The notes: generated by a model not told the origin, from the letters alone. DNA of 64,000 nucleotides from Anabaena cylindrica PCC 7122 (GCF_000317695.1 NC_019771.1:1630001-1694000); one strand, 5' to 3'; shown: positions 8,157 through 15,563, counted from the first letter of the stretch. Numbers and translations: made by a program.

Positions 8157-9647
8157 GTGTACGAATGGATCTTGCCAAGTTTGAGAGAAGTTTTAGCCCA
8201 AAGCCAATCAAGTATGGCTGGGTGTTCATCTGCCAAAGCAGAGCAGCAATGGCGTATTAGCCTGGCAGCAACAGAACATCTACTACTCAATAATTTAGCA
8301 ACAGTTTCACCTGAAATCACCCAAGGTTTAGTTTTAACTGCACCAGCACCTTTATTTAGTCAGCCAAAACTAACTCAAAGTTTACAGACGGTAACTTTCA
8401 CTGCCAAACCCTTTAACCCATTGGCACTGATGCCGTTCCATGTTGCACCAGTGACAAGTGCAGAAAGTGATGAAAAAGAAGCAATGTCTGCTTTCCGAGA
8501 CACTGCGCTAATCACAGGCCATGCCCATGCAGATGCAGAAACTATTTTACCTTTATTACCAGCCGATCCTCTAGGTTCAGAGCAGTTTTGCTTGGTGTTC
8601 ACAGAAAAATTTAGATTAGTTCTGGTTTTATCAGCCGATAGAAGCGGTAAAAAAGAATTTTTATTTTCCTTTGAGCCGGAAGTAGTGCAGCAAGCTTGGC
8701 GATCGCTTGGTGCTAGAGTAATTTTGACTAATCCAGAATTATTCGCTGAGTTGGATATGTTAGTCGAAACATATTCCCCTATCGCACCAAGTTACCATAC
8801 TATAATTCAATTTAGCCAGTTGTTGCTTCAGGAATTAGCAGAGCCAGAAACCGATAAAGCAGCATATACTCCTCCTATTTACCCACATCCCCATATTCCT
8901 GTTTCCCCATCACCAAAACCATCTTCCCGTCCTGATGTGGAATTACTACAAGCCTTTGCTCACGAAGTCCGCACCCCACTGACTACTATTCGCACTCTGA
9001 CTCGTCTGCTACTAAAACGGCGAGATTTGCCTACTACTGTAACTAATCGCTTAGAAGTTATTGACCACGAATGTACTGAGCAAATTGACCGTATGGAGTT
9101 GCTATTTAAAGCAGCCGAATTGGAAACTTGTACAGCCGCGAAATCTGCAAATACCCAACTAACACCAATGTCTTTGGATCAAGTATTGCAGCAAAGTATA
9201 CCTCGTTGGCAACAAGCAGCCCATCGACGGAATTTAACTTTAGATGTAGCTTTACCCCAGCAACTGCCAACGGTGGTCAGTAATCCCGCTATGCTAGATC
9301 GAGTACTCACGGGTTTAATGGAGAATTTTACCCGTAGTCTACCCCCTGGTAGTTCTATTCAGGTTCAAGTTATCCCCGCTGGCGATCAACTCAAATTGCA
9401 ATTAACACCTCAATTGGATTGTCAAGACGCAACGAGAATTACAACATTACCAATTCGTAAATCTCTAGGTCAATTATTAATGTTCCAACCGGAAACAGGA
9501 ACAATTAGTTTAAATATTGCGGCTACTAAGCATCTTTTTCAAGCAATTGGTGGCAAGTTGATTGTGCGTCAAAGTCCTGACTATGGTGAAGTATTGACAA
9601 TTTTCTTACCGTTGGAAGTTAGTAAAGCTAAAGTGGGATTTAAATAA
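8157..9647 (+). CDS. histidine kinase with unassigned N-terminal sensor region
   Basis: 496 aa starting at GTG 8157; an AAGGGGT ribosome binding site 8 bases upstream and a stop codon just before it fix this start. Residues 1-230 are a cytoplasmic sensor region that I cannot name with certainty; residues ~125-205 resemble DICT-like sensory domains. A Pro-rich linker (~235-260) precedes a HisKA dimerisation domain with the phospho-acceptor His in FAHEVRTPLTT (H269). The ATPase part (~375-490) keeps an N-box-like region (LDRVLTGLMENFTRSL) and a C-terminal beta element but has a weak G1 box, so its kinase activity is uncertain. No response regulator is adjacent. Confidence 0.8.
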   Translation: MYEWILPSLREVLAQSQSSMAGCSSAKAEQQWRISLAATEHLLLNNLATVSPEITQGLVLTAPAPLFSQPKLTQSLQTVTFTAKPFNPLALMPFHVAPVTSAESDEKEAMSAFRDTALITGHAHADAETILPLLPADPLGSEQFCLVFTEKFRLVLVLSADRSGKKEFLFSFEPEVVQQAWRSLGARVILTNPELFAELDMLVETYSPIAPSYHTIIQFSQLLLQELAEPETDKAAYTPPIYPHPHIPVSPSPKPSSRPDVELLQAFAHEVRTPLTTIRTLTRLLLKRRDLPTTVTNRLEVIDHECTEQIDRMELLFKAAELETCTAAKSANTQLTPMSLDQVLQQSIPRWQQAAHRRNLTLDVALPQQLPTVVSNPAMLDRVLTGLMENFTRSLPPGSSIQVQVIPAGDQLKLQLTPQLDCQDATRITTLPIRKSLGQLLMFQPETGTISLNIAATKHLFQAIGGKLIVRQSPDYGEVLTIFLPLEVSKAKVGFK

Positions 9648-9679
9648 GTTTACTTTGCTCAGAAAACATTTTATTGAAC

Positions 9680-9727
9680 AGGAGTCAGGAGTTCGGAGTT
9701 CGGAGTTCGGAGTTCGGAGTCAGGAAT
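9680..9727. repeat. short tandem heptamer repeat (GGAGTTC / GGAGTCA units)
   Basis: Tandem 7-bp units GGAGTCA, GGAGTTC x4 and GGAGTCA, of the STRR type seen in heterocystous cyanobacteria. The array overlaps the stop codon of the DUF167 gene at 9720-9722. Confidence 0.8.
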
Positions 9728-9944
9728 CATCAATTTCTACAAGTTTTTGCCGAGATGTTAAACCGGATTTGATTCTAATAGAGGATTTAGGAACATCAAA
9801 TTTTTCTGCCAAAAGCTTAATTAACTCTTCATTGGCTTTACCATCTACTGGTGGTGATTTTAAATGTACAGTTAAACTACCATCTTCCTGTTCGGCAATT
9901 TTTTGTTGTTTAGAGTTCGGTTTAACTTTGACTTTTTTTTGCAT
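9720..9944 (-). CDS. DUF167 (YggU) family protein
   Basis: 74 aa. It begins MQKKVKVKPNSKQQKI and contains LTVHLKSPPVDGKANEELIKLLAEKFDVP, the core of the YggU/DUF167 family (usually 75-100 aa), then KSSIRIKSGLTSRQK. The alpha/beta fold is known from structures but the function is not. The stop codon sits at the edge of a heptamer repeat array, so the 3' end may have been reshaped by the repeat. It converges with the histidine kinase gene. Confidence 0.85.
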   Translation of the reverse strand: MQKKVKVKPNSKQQKIAEQEDGSLTVHLKSPPVDGKANEELIKLLAEKFDVPKSSIRIKSGLTSRQKLVEIDDS

Positions 9945-10100
9945 AACACCAAGTTAGCTAATGGCTGAAAAAATAATTAGTACTGTTAAAATTAAGGTAT
10001 TTAAGCCTGCCTGATTATATCTGTGTAATGTTTTATGATTATTTCAAGTGAGTTACCTAACCACTTAGCAAACCAGATTAAAAAATTCCTGCAATAGCCC

Positions 10101-11321
10101 ATGTTAACTCACGCCATGACTACCGCACCCCTCAGTTGGCAAGAACTAGAAACCCTGACGAACTATCAAATAGATACTGTTAATGGTCTCACTAATGCTA
10201 AAGCCCGGTTACGCTTGTTTGGGCATCCCGAATCTGATGTGCGGGTAACGCTGTACCGTGATAACCATGCTTGGTGTCCTTACTGTCAAAAAGTTTGGTT
10301 ATGGCTAGAGGAAAAACAAATTCCCTACCGCATCGAAAAAGTGACAATGTTCTGTTATGGAGAGAAAGAAAGTTGGTACAAACGTAAAGTACCATCAGGA
10401 ATGCTCCCTGCGATCGCACTAGATGGGCGGATTATTAAGGAAAGCGATGATATTTTGATCGCTTTGGAAAAAGTTTTTGGTTCATTGAATCAAGGTATGG
10501 AAGATCGCACAGTGCTTCCTCTACGTCAATTAGAACGACTTTTATTTAGAGCCTGGTGTACTTGGCTATGCTATCCAGCAAGTTCCTCTCAACAAGAACA
10601 ACGCAATAGAGAAAAATTTACTGAAGTGGTATCTCTGGTTGAGGAGGCGCTGAGTCGCACTCCCAGTCCTTACTTTCTAGATAGCTTCGGCACTGTCGAT
10701 GTCATCTTTACGCCCTATGTCGAACGGATGAATGCAAGCCTTTACTATTACAAAGGCTATTCTCTGCGGGAGGAAAACCCTCACCTGAAAGCATGGTTTG
10801 CAGCCATGGAAAGCCGACCTACCTACTGCGGTACTCAGAGCGACTTTCATACCCACGCACATGATTTGCCGCCTCAGATGGGGGGCTGTTGGGAAAACGG
10901 CGAACCCCAAATGTTAATCAATAAAGCGCGAGTGGATAATGGGCCTTGGTTCGGGCTACCAGATGTTACTTATCCAGAACCCGAAAACTCTCGTATGGAA
11001 GCTCTGCAAAGAACTATCGAGCATCGCACCAATATTATCCGAGTCAATCCCTTAGATGATCAGTTGTTTGATCAAGCCTTACGTTGTGCCTTAACACAGA
11101 TGATGACAGGTAAAGACTGTGTACCTCCACCGGGATCTGATGTCGCTTTACGGTATTTGCGCGATCGCATTAATGTACCTAGAGATATGTCTATCTATGC
11201 AGCCAAGCGATTGAGGGAATCCTTAGAGAAGACCGCAGCCCTGGCAGGTGATGGACAGCCAGAACCCCTTCCCACCAAGCATCGACGAGATCAAGATCCA
11301 TCTAACTTTGTCAGAAAGTAG
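10101..11321 (+). CDS. glutathione S-transferase-like protein with CPYC motif
   Basis: 406 aa. The ATG at 10101 is the longest start; a second ATG at 10116 (MTTAPLSW) is equally possible and neither has a clear ribosome binding site. Residues ~47-125 form a thioredoxin-fold GST N-terminal domain with a glutaredoxin-type C59-PYC-62 site (VTLYRDNHAWCPYCQKVWLW) and the cis-Pro region SGMLPAIALDGRIIKESDDI. Residues ~150-250 are a GST-type helical domain. The C-terminal ~150 residues are an extra helical part not found in ordinary GSTs. Long forms like this occur in cyanobacteria and plant chloroplasts. Likely a thiol/glutathione-dependent redox protein; substrate unknown. Confidence 0.8.
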   Translation: MLTHAMTTAPLSWQELETLTNYQIDTVNGLTNAKARLRLFGHPESDVRVTLYRDNHAWCPYCQKVWLWLEEKQIPYRIEKVTMFCYGEKESWYKRKVPSGMLPAIALDGRIIKESDDILIALEKVFGSLNQGMEDRTVLPLRQLERLLFRAWCTWLCYPASSSQQEQRNREKFTEVVSLVEEALSRTPSPYFLDSFGTVDVIFTPYVERMNASLYYYKGYSLREENPHLKAWFAAMESRPTYCGTQSDFHTHAHDLPPQMGGCWENGEPQMLINKARVDNGPWFGLPDVTYPEPENSRMEALQRTIEHRTNIIRVNPLDDQLFDQALRCALTQMMTGKDCVPPPGSDVALRYLRDRINVPRDMSIYAAKRLRESLEKTAALAGDGQPEPLPTKHRRDQDPSNFVRK

Positions 11322-11507
11322 GATTTATGAACTTTGCGGTTAGACCACTCACAATACCGTTGGTGTAACCAAAAATTTCAATTTTTAGCATCCTCAAAGG
11401 TTAATTATGACGTTCCATTTTTGAGAGAGAATAATGTCAATTATCAACACCTATCGGAACTGTTTAAACCCTACATCCGAAATGATCGATAATTGTACTA
11501 TTTTACA

Positions 11508-11552
11508 GTATGCCAGGAACGAGACTTGAACTCGTGACACGAGGATTTTCAG
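11508..11552. repeat. attL: displaced 3' fragment of tRNA-Phe
   Basis: 45 bases identical to 25478-25522. It includes the 13-bp palindrome CTCGTGACACGAG (11531-11543). A further TGTCACGAG at 11560-11568 just inside may be an extra recombinase arm site. Confidence 0.92.
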
Positions 11553-11560
11553 ATATTATG

Positions 11561-12640
11561 TCACGAGTTTTGACTAAGAATTTTATTAAACGCGTCACGA
11601 TGTACTCTGGCTGATATCCATGTGTGGTAAATCTCTGAGTGAATTTTTAAGCTATGCCCCATCTGTTGGGCGGCCAGCGAAATATCTAATCCTAAATTCA
11701 AGGTGCGAACTGCCCAGGCGTGTCTCAGGTCATAAGGTTTGAATGGTAAACCAGCACGTCTAAAATACTGGGTTACGGTATTGCCGATGGCAGCGTGAGA
11801 GCGATCGCAATTTATCTCCGGCAAGATGTCATCAGCTAATTTAAATTTCTCTACCCAGTCAAGGCGGAATGGGTAAACAAGTCGATACCCCGTCTTACCC
11901 TGCAACACTTCTATGTAAAACAGTCCAGACTTCAAACCATCTAGATTTAAGAAAAATACTTCATGACCGCGTAGCCCGTAAGCCGCTAACATCCCATAAG
12001 TCCACCGCCATGAGGGATTATTAATTTTTGAGTACCATTCCTCTATTAACTGATCGTCGGGTAAAGTTCTCGGTTTGCGTTTGGATGATGAGTAGTTACC
12101 CCGGTAGGATTTGAAGTCAAAGTCCAAACCAACGAAGTCACAAAATACCTTTAGGCTTTGACAGTAACGCTTGCGAGTTCTGGTATTAGGTAAAGTTCTA
12201 AGGATTATTTTTTTTATAATTTCTCTTGATAAAATTTCATCTAGCGGTAAGTGTTTCAGTACCTGTACGTACTCAGTCCTCCAGGTATCTCTAGCCGACA
12301 AATCATCCCCTTTATTCTGGATGTAATGTTTCTCGAACTCAATGATCCAATCCCCAATGTTGCTGGGACTGTTGGGTACTTCTACCCAATCAGCCCAATT
12401 AAAAGTACCAGCATCTAACTGGATAGAAATCTTTTTTGCTAATTTTTCAGCTAATTTTAACCCTTCAGAATTAGCAGAAGATATTGATATTCTCTGCTGG
12501 TGTGGTTCAAATTTATCAGAGGTAGATTTTGGGGGAAATATCCCCCGGATATAAAGCTTTTTGCTTATCTGTTCAATCCTAACCCCACAGTAATTATTTT
12601 TTAATCGACCGTTTGCTTCCTTAATTCGTTGGTCAATCAT
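11561..12640 (-). CDS. int: tyrosine recombinase (integrase) of the tRNA-Phe element
   Basis: 359 aa. The N-terminal half (to ~190) holds a helical SAM-like DNA-binding region. The catalytic half shows R224 (AAYGLRGHE), K249 (QGKTG), R306 in YDLRH, H329 (MGHS) and the nucleophile Y338 (IYHTW). The first His of the usual HxxR box is Tyr here (Y303). The stop lies 8 bp from attL, the classic place for an integrase gene, so it should integrate and excise the element at tRNA-Phe. Its start overlaps the preceding small gene by 8 bp, so the two are probably co-expressed. Confidence 0.92.
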   Translation of the reverse strand: MIDQRIKEANGRLKNNYCGVRIEQISKKLYIRGIFPPKSTSDKFEPHQQRISISSANSEGLKLAEKLAKKISIQLDAGTFNWADWVEVPNSPSNIGDWIIEFEKHYIQNKGDDLSARDTWRTEYVQVLKHLPLDEILSREIIKKIILRTLPNTRTRKRYCQSLKVFCDFVGLDFDFKSYRGNYSSSKRKPRTLPDDQLIEEWYSKINNPSWRWTYGMLAAYGLRGHEVFFLNLDGLKSGLFYIEVLQGKTGYRLVYPFRLDWVEKFKLADDILPEINCDRSHAAIGNTVTQYFRRAGLPFKPYDLRHAWAVRTLNLGLDISLAAQQMGHSLKIHSEIYHTWISARVHRDAFNKILSQNS

Positions 12641-12962
12641 CAGTTAGTTCCAATCCGCTACAGAAATAGTCCCATTGCTCTTTTGGATAAATATCACCTA
12701 ATTTAATCTGACCAATTCGTAATTTTTGAGAGCCACGCCATTGAGCTTCTGAGTAATTTTCTATGTAGTCTCCCACGAACTCAAAATCATTTAGCATCCA
12801 AGACTCATCATCCCTCTGGATTACTTCGACTAGCTCATTCATATCAAGCGGAAGGGTAATACCTTCCCCCACAAAATCGCTTGAGTTAAGCAGAACTATT
12901 TCATAATTAATCGCTTTATCTTGGAACCCACTGATTACAGGAATTTTTACTACATAAATCAT
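12633..12962 (-). CDS. small protein upstream of integrase, unknown function
   Basis: 109 aa from the ATG at 12962 (MIYVVKIPVISGF), preceded by GGAG at a 9-base spacing; the longer frame opens with TTG. It is acidic and soluble, with no recognisable motif (ends GLELTDD). The stop overlaps the integrase start by 8 bp, which implies translational coupling. Position suggests an excisionase or integrase partner, but its acidic character argues against a classic Xis. Unassigned. Confidence 0.65.
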   Translation of the reverse strand: MIYVVKIPVISGFQDKAINYEIVLLNSSDFVGEGITLPLDMNELVEVIQRDDESWMLNDFEFVGDYIENYSEAQWRGSQKLRIGQIKLGDIYPKEQWDYFCSGLELTDD

Positions 12963-13037
12963 CTCTGCTATCTCCAATAAATTATATCTGCATTCATAAA
13001 AATTAAATGCAGATATGCTGTAAGTATTGCTAAACCG

Positions 13038-13220
13038 TCACGCGACCAGTTTAGCTTTATTGTCAAATACCACTTCCCATCTCATACCTGATGATATTTT
13101 GTTGAGGCGCTGAGATTCCATTTTAGCTTCGGCTTCAGTGTTGAATTTGAGCCTATCCGGTGACGGATAACGGTATCCATCGATTTTAGAGCAAGCTACT
13201 ACTATCCAATGTCTAATCAT
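13038..13220 (-). CDS. small basic protein, unknown function
   Basis: 60 aa from the ATG at 13220 (MIRHWIVVACSKIDGYRYPS), chosen because ATGATTAG overlaps the stop of the upstream 57-aa gene by 8 bases. Longer starts at 13235 and 13247 would run deep into that gene. It is basic, with one AEAKMESQRL helix, and no known domain. Part of a minus-strand string of small genes reading toward the integrase. Confidence 0.55.
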   Translation of the reverse strand: MIRHWIVVACSKIDGYRYPSPDRLKFNTEAEAKMESQRLNKISSGMRWEVVFDNKAKLVA

Positions 13221-13386
13221 TTTTCTGGTTTTCATTAAGTGAACCAATTTGGTTATTTAAAGATTTAAAAATCTCCAATGCCGTCTCAAAAAGGCTGCAA
13301 GTAATTTTCAGTGTTACAACTCTCTCGTTGAGGGTTAAGCTACATTCGCACTTGTCATAAGTGCCAGTTGATTCTACTACTGCCAT
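13213..13386 (-). CDS. 57-aa protein, unknown function
   Basis: Starts MAVVESTGTYDKCECSLTLN and ends SLNENQKND. It has three Cys (two as CxC) and a predicted C-terminal helix (SLFETALEIFKSLNNQIGSL). The stop overlaps the next start (ATGATTAG). The coupling and codon pattern suggest a real gene, although it has no clear ribosome binding site and no recognised family. Confidence 0.5.
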   Translation of the reverse strand: MAVVESTGTYDKCECSLTLNERVVTLKITCSLFETALEIFKSLNNQIGSLNENQKND

Positions 13387-13400
13387 AATTTTTGGTGTTA

Positions 13401-13562
13401 CTATTTTCTAGATAAACAAGAAAGAATTACCCTGGAATTTATTTCAAAATACCATACGTGAATATCCTGAATTTCCAGTAAGAACTCGTCTGTGTCCTCC
13501 ATCAGGACTTTCAATTCTTGGTCAAGATTGGTTAATTGTGCAATCAATTCTTTTACTGTCAT
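13401..13562 (-). CDS. 53-aa protein, paralogue of neighbouring small gene
   Basis: Starts MTVKELIAQLTNLDQELKVL. The N-terminus closely matches the next gene upstream (MTVEEIIQQLKRLPDDAEVR), so the two are likely duplicated paralogues. Short proteins with MTVxELIxxLxxLPxDAEV occur widely in phages and plasmids with no known function. This copy has diverged after residue 20 and ends SCLSRK. Confidence 0.55.
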   Translation of the reverse strand: MTVKELIAQLTNLDQELKVLMEDTDEFLLEIQDIHVWYFEINSRVILSCLSRK

Positions 13563-13573
13563 GTTAATTACTC

Positions 13574-13717
13574 TTAGATGATTATAAAAATTGTTTCATG
13601 GTCTATGTAAAGAATTTCGTCGATAGATTTTGAAGCCGAATCACTGTCTAACTTGACCCTCACTTCTGCATCATCTGGTAGTCTTTTAAGCTGTTGAATT
13701 ATTTCTTCTACCGTCAT
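13574..13717 (-). CDS. 47-aa phage-type small protein (MTVEEIIQQL...DAEV)
   Basis: The ATG at 13717 gives MTVEEIIQQLKRLPDDAEVR, matching a widespread family of small phage and plasmid proteins. An in-frame ATG at 13777 would add 20 residues, mostly encoded by the heptamer repeat (QLPITNY unit). The repeat sits directly against the start codon, so the native ribosome binding site appears displaced. Paralogue of the 13401-13562 product. Function unknown. Confidence 0.55.
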   Translation of the reverse strand: MTVEEIIQQLKRLPDDAEVRVKLDSDSASKSIDEILYIDHETIFIII

Positions 13718-13718
13718 T

Positions 13719-13760
13719 TTGGTAATTGGTAATTGGTAATTGGTAATTGGTAATTGGTAA
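13719..13760. repeat. short tandem heptamer array (TTGGTAA)6
   Basis: Six perfect copies of TTGGTAA abut the start codon of the 47-aa gene on the minus strand. Because three units make 21 bases, the array can be translated in frame as a 7-residue repeat. Confidence 0.9.
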
Positions 13761-13919
13761 GTAAAGCTGGCTACCATCTATAGCCAGCGCCATTTGTTAT
13801 TTTTTGTGTGCTATCAATCAGCCAATTTATTAGGTGATCGTCGTCTATTCCTCCTAATTATTTTTGTGGTTCACTGGTAGACCGCTGGTAGTTCGTTTCA
13901 ATTGCCTCAGTGGCTGGGA

Positions 13920-14012
13920 GGCTGCCACCTCTCCCCGGTTTACTATCTCTCACTACTCCTTTATTACTGGGAACATCTGGCAGGTCGTTGGTCTGAAGGC
14001 TGCCATCTCTCC
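13920..14012. repeat. pair of imperfect direct repeats, 78-bp period
   Basis: GGCTGCCACCTCTCC (13920-13934) recurs as GGCTGCCATCTCTCC (13998-14012), with partial similarity on both sides. The region from 13778 to 14080 has no convincing gene; the repeats may be regulatory or a partitioning or origin site. Confidence 0.4.
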
Positions 14013-14081
14013 AAGGTTGATGTTTTCTCAAGTTTCTAGAGGAAGATTGTAAAATTTAGTTTTGTCCATCCATAATTAGAA

Positions 14082-14147
14082 TATAATAGTGGACGAACAT
14101 AACTGTCAAGGTTTTGTTCGTCCGTTAAGTTATTTTGTTCGTACAAT
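14082..14147 (+). promoter_or_regulatory. promoter/operator region of the RHH regulator gene
   Basis: Contains TATAAT (14082-14087), an inverted repeat GGACGAACA (14091-14099) / TGTTCGTCC (14115-14123), a third half-site TGTTCGTAC (14135-14143) and TACAAT (14142-14147). Repeated GTTCGTCC half-sites beside a ribbon-helix-helix gene suggest autoregulation. Another TGTTCGTCC occurs at 19063-19071. Confidence 0.6.
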
Positions 14148-14175
14148 AGGTAAGGTAGTTCTGTGAGTATTATCA

Positions 14176-14388
14176 ATGGCACGACCGAAGACATTACCAG
14201 AAGAGACCATAAGAGCCACGGTTCGGATCAGCCCAACAGATTGGGAATCTTTCGACAACTTGGCGAAGGGGATGAACACTACGAGGTCGGAACTGATCCG
14301 CAAAATTGCACAGGGAGAAATACCGTTAGGACAAATTGCATCCACGGAGATACGCCTTCTGGGAAAATCCTCCAGCGCCTTGAACTAG
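14176..14388 (+). CDS. ribbon-helix-helix (CopG-like) regulator, 0-frame product
   Basis: 70 aa, MARPKTLPEETIRATVRISPTDWESFDNLAKGMNTTRSELIRKIAQGEIPL. The pattern (short beta strand ATVRISP, two helices, TTRSELIRK) is that of CopG/Arc-type ribbon-helix-helix repressors, which bind DNA as dimers. Repeated GTTCGTCC boxes lie just upstream. The 0-frame ends at 14388, but a GGGAAAA slippery heptamer at 14361-14367 would send ribosomes into the -1 frame, giving a 131-aa form (see next entries). It is the first gene of the rightward module and probably controls it. An ordinary frameshift mutation is the alternative explanation. Confidence 0.8.
   Translation: MARPKTLPEETIRATVRISPTDWESFDNLAKGMNTTRSELIRKIAQGEIPLGQIASTEIRLLGKSSSALN
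14346..14367 (+). promoter_or_regulatory. candidate -1 programmed frameshift site (GGGAAAA)
   Basis: In the RHH frame the codons are CTG GGA AAA, so G GGA AAA (14361-14367) fits X XXY YYZ. GGAG at 14346-14349, 11 bases upstream, could act as a Shine-Dalgarno stimulator as in dnaX. I see no strong downstream stem. Confidence 0.6.
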
Positions 14389-14570
14389 TTGAAAAATCTC
14401 ATATAGAATATGTCCGCGCCCATCAAACGAGATTAAAGGCGCGTCTCGACGAGAGCGAACAGTTAGAACAAGTATTTAACCAGGCAATAAACGAACTTCG
14501 CCAAGAAATTTACAATCTAGCGACAGAAGCAGAATCTAACGGGAACGGACATCACAACGGAGTGGACTAA
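14368..14570 (+). CDS. -1 frame extension of RHH regulator (coiled coil)
   Basis: Continues the RHH protein after slippage: residue 64 (Lys) is followed by ILQRLELVEKSHIEYVRAHQ and a long, charged heptad-type helix, ending NGNGHHNGVD, 67 residues in all. The frame shows normal coding character only downstream of the slippery site; upstream of it the same frame is nonsense antiphase to the RHH gene. It has no good start of its own. Function inferred: oligomerisation or a partner-binding tail that differs between two forms of the repressor. Confidence 0.6.
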
Positions 14571-14608
14571 GACGAATTTACCAATGTTGGTAAACCCGTC
14601 TTTTTTTT
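14569..14608 (+). terminator. rho-independent terminator
   Basis: Stem AGACG..TTTACCAA, loop TG, TTGGTAAA..CGTCT, followed by a run of eight T. It closes the RHH transcription unit immediately after the -1 frame stop (14570), which supports the extension as the true gene end. Confidence 0.9.
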
Positions 14609-14644
14609 GTGCTTATTTAATGTGACGGTAGTGCAACCGGAATA

Positions 14645-14995
14645 TTAAATTTTTAGGTCGGATCGAAGGTCATCTAAAGGAGATGGGTTAGCGAAATCAG
14701 TCTCATCTATAAAAGCTTTCGGTTCGTCGGGGATGAATTCCAATTTGAATCTAAGTCTCCCTTTCTGCCAGCCGCCGCCCTTAGTACGTAAGATTTCACA
14801 CGAAATCCCTTTCTCAAGAAACCATTCCCCCGAAGGATTAGGCCATTTGCCTCCGATGTTCATAGCCCAGTTATAAACAGATTGCGTGAGCAAACCTAAT
14901 TTAACGATGCTTTGTTTCTCTACGGACACAACATCATCGTCTTTTAACCCCAGTTTATTTTCATCGCCCGAACCAAATATATACATTTCAGCCAT
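14645..14995 (-). CDS. KGK-domain family protein
   Basis: 116 aa. The C-terminal half GGGWQKGRLRFKLEFIPDEP matches the cyanobacterial KGK domain, here with KGR instead of KGK. The N-terminal half contains a short VSVEKQSIVKLGLLTQSVY region. KGK proteins are small, cyanobacteria-specific and of unknown role, often in plasmids and accessory regions. It is transcribed leftward, opposite to the replication module, so may have its own promoter. Confidence 0.7.
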   Translation of the reverse strand: MAEMYIFGSGDENKLGLKDDDVVSVEKQSIVKLGLLTQSVYNWAMNIGGKWPNPSGEWFLEKGISCEILRTKGGGWQKGRLRFKLEFIPDEPKAFIDETDFANPSPLDDLRSDLKI

Positions 14996-15074
14996 TCCAT
15001 TTTCGATTCACAACAAAGCAGGGCAAGCGCCAACTTCCCCTGCCTTACCTATAATTCCCCATCACCAATATCCA

Positions 15075-15377
15075 ATGATTAGCAAATCAGCCATAAATTC
15101 CCAACTAGAAAGAATAGCGAGAAAGGATAGCAAATTAACTCACCACGAGATAACAGTTATCGTTTACGGCATCCTTGCTGTTTTAGATGAAGTAGACATT
15201 CCTTCTCTGTGGATAGAAGAAGTAGAACTCTTTCTAAAAATGCTTACCAAGAGATGCCCTCACCATGCTCGCAGAGTCCTTGCTGAACAGTGCTTGGAGT
15301 ACACGAGGAGAGGAGGTGAAACAACAAAAAAGTCGGAGGAGTCGAACCAGTCCCAGATGACTCCGGAAAACTTTTAA
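15075..15377 (+). CDS. small protein of unknown function, 0-frame product (100 aa)
   Basis: The ATG at 15075 gives MISKSAINSQLERIARKDSK; the frame is open further left to 14886 but that part is antisense to the KGK gene. It is a helical, charged protein (ITVIVYGILAVLDEVDIPSLW, ARRVLAEQCLEYTRR) that I cannot place. It ends SEESNQSQMTPENF in the 0-frame. Near its end lies AGGAGG, 9 bases, A AAA AAG and a stem-loop, a full dnaX-like frameshift signal. The -1 product is 112 aa and ends in an SSB-like acidic tail. Confidence 0.65.
   Translation: MISKSAINSQLERIARKDSKLTHHEITVIVYGILAVLDEVDIPSLWIEEVELFLKMLTKRCPHHARRVLAEQCLEYTRRGGETTKKSEESNQSQMTPENF
15311..15364 (+). promoter_or_regulatory. candidate -1 programmed frameshift signal (AAAAAAG)
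   Basis: AGGAGGT (15311-15317), then A AAA AAG (15326-15332) in the correct 0-frame phase (ACA AAA AAG), then a stem GGAGTC (15338-15343) / GACTCC (15359-15364) five bases downstream. The order and spacing match the classic dnaX signal. Confidence 0.75.
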
Positions 15378-15412
15378 GCAGTGAACCTGACCCGGATGAT
15401 ATTCCCTTCTAA
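15332..15412 (+). CDS. -1 frame extension with SSB-like C-terminal tail
   Basis: After slippage, Lys86 is followed by VGGVEPVPDDSGKLL and SSEPDPDDIPF, 26 residues ending at 15412. Acidic residues followed by DDIPF are the signature of the single-strand binding protein tip, which docks SSB partners (clamp loader chi, primase, RecO, exonuclease I, PriA). The frame has a stop (TGA 15317-15319) just upstream and no start of its own. It could be expressed only through the frameshift, or be a decayed remnant. Confidence 0.6.
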   Translation, partial: VGGVEPVPDDSGKLLSSEPDPDDIPF

Positions 15413-15458
15413 TTCAAGCACCTAATTTTCTCCAAAAAAAATAACAAATTTCATGTTT

Positions 15459-15543
15459 AGCCGTCACAGCCGTCACTTTCTTTACACAGCAATGCTTTCA
15501 AGCCGTCACTACAGCCGTCACTACAGCCGTCACTAGCCGTCAC
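15459..15543 (+). repeat. iteron array, six AGCCGTCAC copies, candidate origin
   Basis: Perfect 9-bp direct repeats start at 15459, 15468, 15501, 15513, 15525 and 15535. An AT-rich, A-tract stretch (15421-15458) lies beside them, and the primase-helicase gene starts 20 bases downstream. This is the layout of an iteron-controlled replication origin. The same box recurs in the primase gene. Confidence 0.8.
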
Positions 15544-15563
15544 TTTCACTAGAACTTAAAACA

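Noticed and set aside
8039..8320. 93-codon minus-strand frame overlapping the start of the histidine kinase
   Set aside because: It is mostly antisense to the kinase N-terminus, which has its own GTG with a good ribosome binding site; no recognised domain.
12633..12962. Small gene by the integrase as a classic excisionase
   Set aside because: Acidic and without a winged-helix or MerR-like pattern; position alone is not enough.
13864..14052. 62-codon plus-strand frame with internal repeat (AATSPRF / AAISPRL)
   Set aside because: TTG start, no ribosome binding site, and the protein repeat only mirrors the 78-bp DNA repeat.
14163..14360. Plus-strand frame starting GTG at 14163 ahead of the coiled coil
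   Set aside because: This part is antiphase to the RHH gene and has no coding character; only the part after the slippery site is taken as real.
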